From assembly GCA_963854835.1 (NCBI GenBank), contig OY978530.1, positions 10,916,872 through 10,980,871 on the forward strand: DNA of 64,000 bases, written 5' to 3'. This stretch comes from Megamerina dolium. Lineage: Eukaryota; Arthropoda; Insecta; Diptera; Megamerinidae. The position numbers and the translations under genes were made by a program. The notes beneath the pieces were generated by a model, which saw nothing but the letters and a program-made list of their open reading frames with translations, was not told where the DNA came from and made no database searches. Positions 58,535-64,000 of the stretch are shown one piece after another; positions within the stretch are counted from its first letter, which is position 1; the number at the start of each line of letters is the position of its first letter.

Positions 58535-59871
58535 TTAACACACTAGCGTATGAATTGGTTTGATTCTTGCTTGGGATTGCAGAGAAAAATTGTGTTGCAT
58601 CAAGATTTTGTCTCTTGAGTTGGCTATCTGAGTTTGCTCAACTGGTTTTAGAGGCTGTTTGCTAGCGGAGAAATTTAGCTTTAGGGTTGTATATACGGGG
58701 CAACCTCTATAATTTGCGGTGTGATTACCTCCACAATTGCTGCATTTTCTCATGCTAGCACCGCCTTTAGATTTTGGGCAGTTACTGCACTGAGTTCTCT
58801 TATGGGGTTCTTCGATTGTGATTTTGCGATGCAATAAATATCGAATTTTATATATGGGGTGTACTTCACCTTTTTTTAGGGGTTTTGTTTCAGGCTGAAG
58901 CTCAATACGATATAACGGTTGAGGTATATTGCTCTTGTTGAGAATGTTGAATGCTGTTTTGGCTTGAAACCCTTCTTCCTGAAGGGCAAGTTTGATTTCG
59001 TTAATATCAATGTTGGGTTCGACTCCTTTGAGTACAACGATTAAGCCCTTACTACTTTTTAGCTGATATGTGTAGTAATTCTTTTTTACAGCATCAAATT
59101 CCGCAATTACTTTGCGATAATGAGTTTCGCTGTAGATTTGCACTTTCGTTTCCTCAATTTGTCCTTTGCGAATTGGAACAACGTGGAAATTCTTTGGGCC
59201 TATAAGACTTGTAATTCTAGAAATCAACTTATCTGAGTTGCGTTCTCTTAATAAAATGGGTGGGGGTTTGAAATTTTTCTTGGAGATAATATTTTCGTCA
59301 CTTTCATCACCTGAAAGCAAAGCGTATCTATTTTCCGAACTAATAGGGGCAGTGTTCTGCTTCTGAATTTTTGTTGAATTAATTTGTTTTGAATTTTGTG
59401 GACTTCTTTTTCGCTTTACTACAGTAATGTAGCGATCAATTCCAGTTTGAACAGCAACTGGTTCTTTATTAGTCATCGCACTAGTTGCTTTAACTACTGG
59501 GTCATGCACTTCAGTAGAAAGACCGTTATTTGTTTGCTTTGATGTTGTAGCTGTTGGTGTTACAGCAGGAGAAGCGCATTGTACACTCCACGGTATAGAG
59601 GGAGATAGTATATCACGAGAGAATAAATTATTTTTTTTGTCTGTATTTATTGTTGTTGCAAATTTTGATGTAGTGTTAGAGTGAGGAATATGTACAGGCA
59701 AAAGATTTGCACTGTTACTTTCACTTTTGCAGTGTGTATCAACTGTTTTTTTTTGATAATGCACTTATCGGGGGGGGGGGGGGGGGGTTTGCGCGGGTGA
59801 CTGCAAATTATTGTTTACACACACATTAACAGGCGATTGCCGTTGTCGGAGAGGAGAGCGCTGAACACTCA
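58535..59871 (-). pseudogene. ORF1 (gag-like) of the Jockey element, frameshift at a G18 tract
   Basis: ATG at 59871 (MSVQRSPLRQRQSPVN) leads into a proline run encoded by an 18-base homopolymer (59770-59787), where the frame shifts. The main frame continues for about 409 residues. It has a folded part (KNYYTYQLKSSKGLIVVLKG, with an RNA-recognition-like feel) and knuckles near the end: CSNCPKSKGG and KCSNCGGNHTANYRGC. Apart from the homopolymer the frame is intact, so the break could be recent slippage or a sequencing error. Confidence 0.85.
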
Positions 59872-60050
59872 TATTATAAACAAAATGTTTGCAAACGATA
59901 TTATTGTTTTGTTTATTTTTTTTTCTAAAAAAAAAAAAAAAATCACCGAAATAACTCACTGAGTTTAGCGTCTTTTCGCAAAATATTAAAAAATTTTTAT
60001 TTTTACCGAAAACAATCACTTTTCCGACTCTATCAAACACGTCCACTCTT

Positions 60051-60699
60051 ATTGGTGACTTTCACGGAATTGTTGATGTATACTTAGTGCATACTTAGCG
60101 TCTATTTTCACACCTTAAGATGGGCATTTCTGAAGGTGTTTAATTCCTTTACAACTATTTTTTGACATGTGGAAAAGTTGTAAAAGTTATTACCTCATAT
60201 GTTTAGTCTTACGTTGGTGGTTTGAACATATGATTTCATTTTTTGATTGCTCCAAAGATATATTTGTGTTGTTGTTAAAAATACAAAATAAGAAATGATC
60301 TCCAAAATGAACACTTACTCGACAGTCAGTTCTGGTTGTTGTTGGCTATAGCAAAACTTCGTTACCACCCAACAATTTAAATGGCTACAATCTTCAGCAA
60401 CCAAAAAAATTGGATCGGATAATAAGTGTTTATTTCGAGTTTTCTATTGTAATCAGCAACGAATTTTTCATTCCAGCAATAAATCAATGGTCTTACAACC
60501 AGAGCACTATTGCAAAATTTACGGATTGATACCAAACCATTTGAGTACCTCCATAAAAAACCTGTACAACCTAGAAAATATAAAGTAAACACAGACAAAA
60601 ACCTTATCCACAAAATTTTTACAATAAGCGATCAACAATTTCAAAATCAAACAAAGAAAAAATTATGAAGATTCTATAAGACAACAATTATCCGAAAAA
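60051..60699. other. Unassigned; possibly decayed upstream part of the Penelope-like element
   Basis: No clear motifs. Short plus-strand frames near 60380-60560 could be residual RT C-terminus but are not convincing. Confidence 0.3.
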
Positions 60700-60729
60700 A
60701 ACTAATATAAGAATTAATAGAACATAAGA

Positions 60730-61247
60730 TACGACAATTAAGCCTACCTGAGACATTTATTAACCAACAGATATTGGATAACAGACGATACGTTAGTGTA
60801 ACATACATACCCAAACTAATTAGCAAATTTGACAAAGAATTAATTCCAAAAAATGTAAACACAACACTGGCATACAAATCTCACATTACTCTCTCAGCAA
60901 TATTCACAAAGCCAAAGACACCTATAGAAAAACTACAACAAAAAGATGTGGTATACAAAGTCTCGTGCAAAGGGAATGATAGTGAACCTTGTAATAAAGT
61001 TTACATCGGAACAACAAAAAGAGCTTTAGGAGCAAGAATAGGAGAACACGAAGCAAACATTAGAAAAAAGAAAACGACGACCGAACTAGCACAACATATG
61101 ACAACGAATCAACACGAACTAGACACAAAGAATGTAAGAATATTGGATATAGAAAGACGAGAAAGAACACGATACACTATAGAAAGCCTACGAAACCAAC
61201 AAAAAAGACTAATCGCTATGAACAAAACGAAGACACAGACGACATAA
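60730..61247 (+). pseudogene. GIY-YIG endonuclease domain of a Penelope-like element
   Basis: The frame reads LSLPETFINQQILDNRRYVS, then VTYIPKL, the linker after the RT. CKGNDSEPCNKVYIGTTKRA and LGARIGEHEANIRKKKTTTE then form the GIY-YIG core, with the second half reduced to VYIGTT and the catalytic Arg in GARIGEH. A tail with HMTTNQHELD and RRERTRYTIESL follows. The frame ends at a stop at 61247. There is no ATG at the start; it is an interior piece of a longer protein. Confidence 0.82.
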
Positions 61248-61487
61248 GAGTGGATTACATCTTGTGCTTGAGTAATACGAAATAATGTTTAAATGTATAA
61301 ATGTTAAAATTTAAATATGTTTTTGTTATAATAATTTTTATAAATTGGTTTAGTTTATTGGTTCTGTATAGTGTTCAACACTAGTATGAGCTTGTGTAAT
61401 TTATAAACAATACTGTATACTGTATGTACTTTGTATGCTGATAGAAGTTAAATATAAAATAATGTTTTGTATTTTTTAAAATAAACA

Positions 61488-61526
61488 GACGCCCCTGAAG
61501 AAGCTGACGAAGAGCAGCGAAGCGTC
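61488..61526 (+). ncRNA. Hammerhead-ribozyme-like motif
   Basis: CTGAAGA (61495-61501) fits the CUGANGA core. It is followed by a stem gctg/cagc (61503-61506 with 61515-61518) and then GAA (61519-61521). The flanks gacgc (61488-61492) and gcgtc (61522-61526) pair. Hammerhead motifs are known in Penelope-like elements. Here stem I is almost absent and the fourth core A is G, so activity is doubtful. Confidence 0.5.
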
Positions 61527-61540
61527 GGGTAAATAAAGAT

Positions 61541-62856
61541 GGAATAGTTGTTTTATTCGCATCAACCCCACAACTGACCAAAAGCTTAAAACCCTTTAAC
61601 GTAAAAGATTTCTGTTGGCTGCGCCATATAATGTATTGTACCATGATAACACCATTATATCTGAATAGAGGTAAGGCATCTACCCCTATCCAGATATATA
61701 TATCTCAGGTTTGCTTCAGGGGGTTACTCATAAGACGTATTGTTAATATTTCAAATTTATCAAATGCTAGCGGGTTAGTGATGACATAATAATACATATA
61801 ATACCTCATTCTCCAGGCTCCCAGCGACGATGTCGAGTTTGTCTGTTTCATCCGTGACGTTTCCACGAAACGGCACTCAATTTGTGCAAACCACAGCTGT
61901 GGGTGTAATGTGTTGAATATTTGAACACGTACTCGTGACGTGTTATGTCGTGTTGTCTCGGATTACGTTGTTTGTTTTAATCTGGGTCTGCTGAGTTCGT
62001 CTTGCAAACACTGTACATGGTGCACCAGTTGCTCTACGGACGGCGTCGTCATTTTGTTGTCGAAGAGCGATGTATCTTCTTCACTCCTAGATGTGCCTGA
62101 TATGCCGAATTCAATTGCTTGTATGCAAATACGGAGAAATGAGTTTTTTTCGGCGGCGTCGTAATTTCTTGCGGCAATTGCAATCGTCGTTGTCGGCAAT
62201 TATGGATTACTTATAACAACATACAGCTTGCCATAACAATCTCTGTTCTTATTAAAGTCGCAATCTGTTTTTTGTATATTAATCTCATCCGGCGTTACAT
62301 TGAATCCCTTCAACTTCCCTAAATTATATTTTCTCACTCTGTGACTTCTTCCTTCATCTTTCCTTAACTCTTTTTTCCTTCTTTTATTGATTTTTTGTCA
62401 TTTTTTTTTCTTACTTCTATACTTGATTTCACCTGTAATTAAGTTTCTTAGCAGTGTATTCATTAAATTTCATTATTATCATTTTTATTATGTAAGATTT
62501 TTATATTACAATTGTTTTTTGATATGCTATATATTGTATCTTCAAATAATAATAATAATAATAATATCGTACCTTTATTAACTTCTATATTCTATATACA
62601 GATGATCAGATGGTTGTACGTCGTTACGCTTCCTTCTTGTTCCAAGTAATGCTTTAAGTGATGTTACCACCCTTTACTCTGTCAGTAAAATAATGGTGCT
62701 TCGTTATTCGTGAAGTGGTGGTGCTGCCATCTACACTTGATTATGTGTGAAGTGATAGTGCTGCCACAGAAAACGAAAAGCAACGCCATATAAAATTAAC
62801 GATAAGCAAATTTGTTTGTCTATAACTAAATTTGCTTGCACGATAATAAAAAATAA
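61541..62856. other. Unassigned AT-rich region
   Basis: A GC-richer island around 61810-62190 has a minus-strand frame (SVEQLVHHVQCLQDELSRPR) that could be the start of a retroelement gag, but support is thin. 62400-62580 is T-rich with a short (ATA)n at about 62545-62567. Confidence 0.35.
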
Positions 62857-63018
62857 AATAAATTTGTGGCACTTCAAGCCCCGAAGAGCTCTTTGGCCGA
62901 TCTACTCTTCCATTACTGTTGTGCGTGTTAAATTTTGGGCATTATTAGAAGGGACCTACTTATTTTAGCCGGTTCCGAACGGCAGAACGCTTGTGACAAC
63001 ACTTCTTCTGAGCTTTGC
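62857..63018 (-). mobile_element. SINE, copy 4, 3' part only
   Basis: Matches the 3' body and tail of the SINE (tggcacttcaagcc, gaagagctctttggccga, agccggttccgaacggcaga). It ends abruptly at about 63018, where RTE-like sequence begins. Confidence 0.8.
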
Positions 63019-63136
63019 CATTCGGAACCGTCCATCACCACATGATCAATTTGGGTTCTTGTTCGTTGATTTGGAGACAGCCATGTCACTTTGTGGATGT
63101 CGAGATATTGAAATCTGGTACCACCAGATTCCAATA
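63019..63136 (-). mobile_element. RTE-like endonuclease fragment
   Basis: Minus-strand GGTRFQYLDIHKVTWLSP and NQRTRTQIDHV match the endonuclease of the element at 20.4-23.4 kb (its 22690-22820). About 118 bp, joined directly to the SINE body. Confidence 0.85.
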
Positions 63137-64000
63137 TCCACCAGAGGGGTAACGTTTTTTTTAACTTCTAAAGGTAATGTTCATCGATTCGACGAAGTTT
63201 GTTTTAAAACTTTTATTTAAAAAAAAATAATAAAATGAAAGAAATCGTTAATTTCATTTATTTAATTTCTTGGCTTCTAAGAAATTAAAATTATACATTT
63301 CTTTTAACAAAATTCGTAAATGTTGTGTTTTATTGAGGAAAAATGTACAGGGGTTCACTTAGCAATTTTTGCATGATACCATTTTAAAAATATATAAATA
63401 ATAATATTTCAATTTTATTTAAAAAAAATTAACATAATTTAGATGCGATTTCCTTATACGATCGGACCATTGACATATTTACATGTGCTTACCCTGTTGG
63501 GATCTCTATGTACGAAGCGTCTTTCTTCAGTTGCAAGAAGATTGCAAACCGTTAAGTGATTTATCACCAACGAGTGCTCTTTTGAAACAGAACCATATAC
63601 GGTGCGCGATATAAGAGTTTTTGGGCTCAAGTGAACTTAGCTACGGGTGCTTCGGGTAGTCGACTGCAAGCTTTCTGCTCTGCCTAAGTAGTCACTTTGA
63701 CCACTTAAAATCCAGGAGCAACCAGCTCGAAGGTTGTTTCCTCCCTCTTGCTAGTGCAGGGTACAAATAGGGTATTTCAATAATTTTATAGTCTCAATTG
63801 CATAAATCTTTCATACTTAGAATCCTCTTTTTCCTTTGCTTTTAATGTAAGAACTTCATTTTGTATTAAATAACGAAAATAATAATTAAAAGTTGGAATT
63901 GTACCACGAAAGCTATGCCATCCGAGCCGAATACTCTAGTCTAATATTACTGTCAAACTGACAGTAAGAGTGTAATTCGTTCTTCCTCTTACAAGAAGAG
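63137..64000. other. Unassigned AT-rich region with LINE-3'-UTR-like stretch
   Basis: 63600-63780 resembles untranslated non-LTR tail sequence. 63918-64000 shares a few blocks with 50757-50900. No coding frame. Confidence 0.3.

Larger units (their letters stand above)
55546..60050 (-). mobile_element. Jockey-clade non-LTR retrotransposon, near full length
   Basis: Minus-strand order: leader (about 60050-59872), ORF1 (59871-58535), ORF2 (58338-55747), 3' UTR, and A14 tail (55546-55559). It inserted in the copia element; no TSD was recognised on the 60-kb side. Relatives in the window are the truncated copy at 52662-53261 (close) and the element at 29900-33115 (distant). Confidence 0.88.
60700..61540 (+). 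mobile_element. 3' part of a Penelope-like element
   Basis: Contains the GIY-YIG endonuclease region and a 3' tail with a hammerhead-like motif. The reverse transcriptase upstream is missing or unrecognisable. Such elements use a GIY-YIG nuclease with a telomerase-like RT. Confidence 0.75.

Noticed and set aside
61963..62199. Minus-strand 78-codon frame as a small gene
   Set aside because: No splice or start context and only a vague gag-like helix; not enough support.

Overview
The window looks like repeat-dense nuclear DNA of a higher fly, most likely a tephritid-like acalyptrate. The evidence is one huge Gln/Asn/Thr-rich exon of the kind common in Diptera, long (TA)n tracts, and a rosa-type (DD41D) mariner together with BEL/Pao, Ty3/gypsy, Ty1/copia, Jockey, R1/LOA-like, RTE-like and Penelope elements. 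Host coding sequence is scarce. There is one 6.5-kb exon (1320-7827, plus) whose last residues resemble the calmodulin-binding helix of Unc-13/Munc13, and one 83-nt exon candidate (29676-29758, minus) with good splice sites. Nearly everything else is mobile DNA, mostly decayed and often nested.

Layout. 1-1100: start of an RTE-like copy leaving the left edge, a (TA)n tract and a mariner relic. 1320-7827: the large exon. 7828-11690: AT-rich presumed intron with a solo LTR, a tRNA-derived SINE and a mariner fragment. 11694-16090: R1/LOA-like non-LTR element (minus). 16935-25550: BEL/Pao element (minus) split by a nearly intact RTE-like element (20400-23457). 25814-29018: TIR-bounded element carrying a complete DD41D mariner and a long inverted repeat. 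29900-33115: very old Jockey-like element (plus). 33118-37570: degenerate repeats, an RTE scrap, a zinc-finger remnant, two (TA)n tracts in inverted arrangement, and a SINE. 37570-39230: Tc1-like element with long TIRs.

39330-44120 holds a broken minus-strand block of DNA-virus-like genes. It resembles capsid-like and associated proteins of Polinton/Maverick- or adintovirus-like elements. It is cut by a truncated RTE-like copy, an LTR-like insert that itself contains an R1-like copy, and, beyond its 5' side, a Ty3/gypsy element (44388-50139). A 35-codon integrase scrap on the same strand at 51071-51178 may be the far side of the same old element. 51907-60050: SINE, Jockey fragment, gypsy RT fragment, copia 3' half and a Jockey element. 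60700-61540: Penelope-like 3' end with GIY-YIG nuclease and a hammerhead-like motif. 61550-64000: unassigned AT-rich DNA, a SINE/RTE junction and repeat scraps.

No functional multi-gene system is visible. The window is a layered record of insertions, many datable relative to each other through target-site duplications (TSDs) and nesting. All family names rest on motif reading by eye and no database was consulted.
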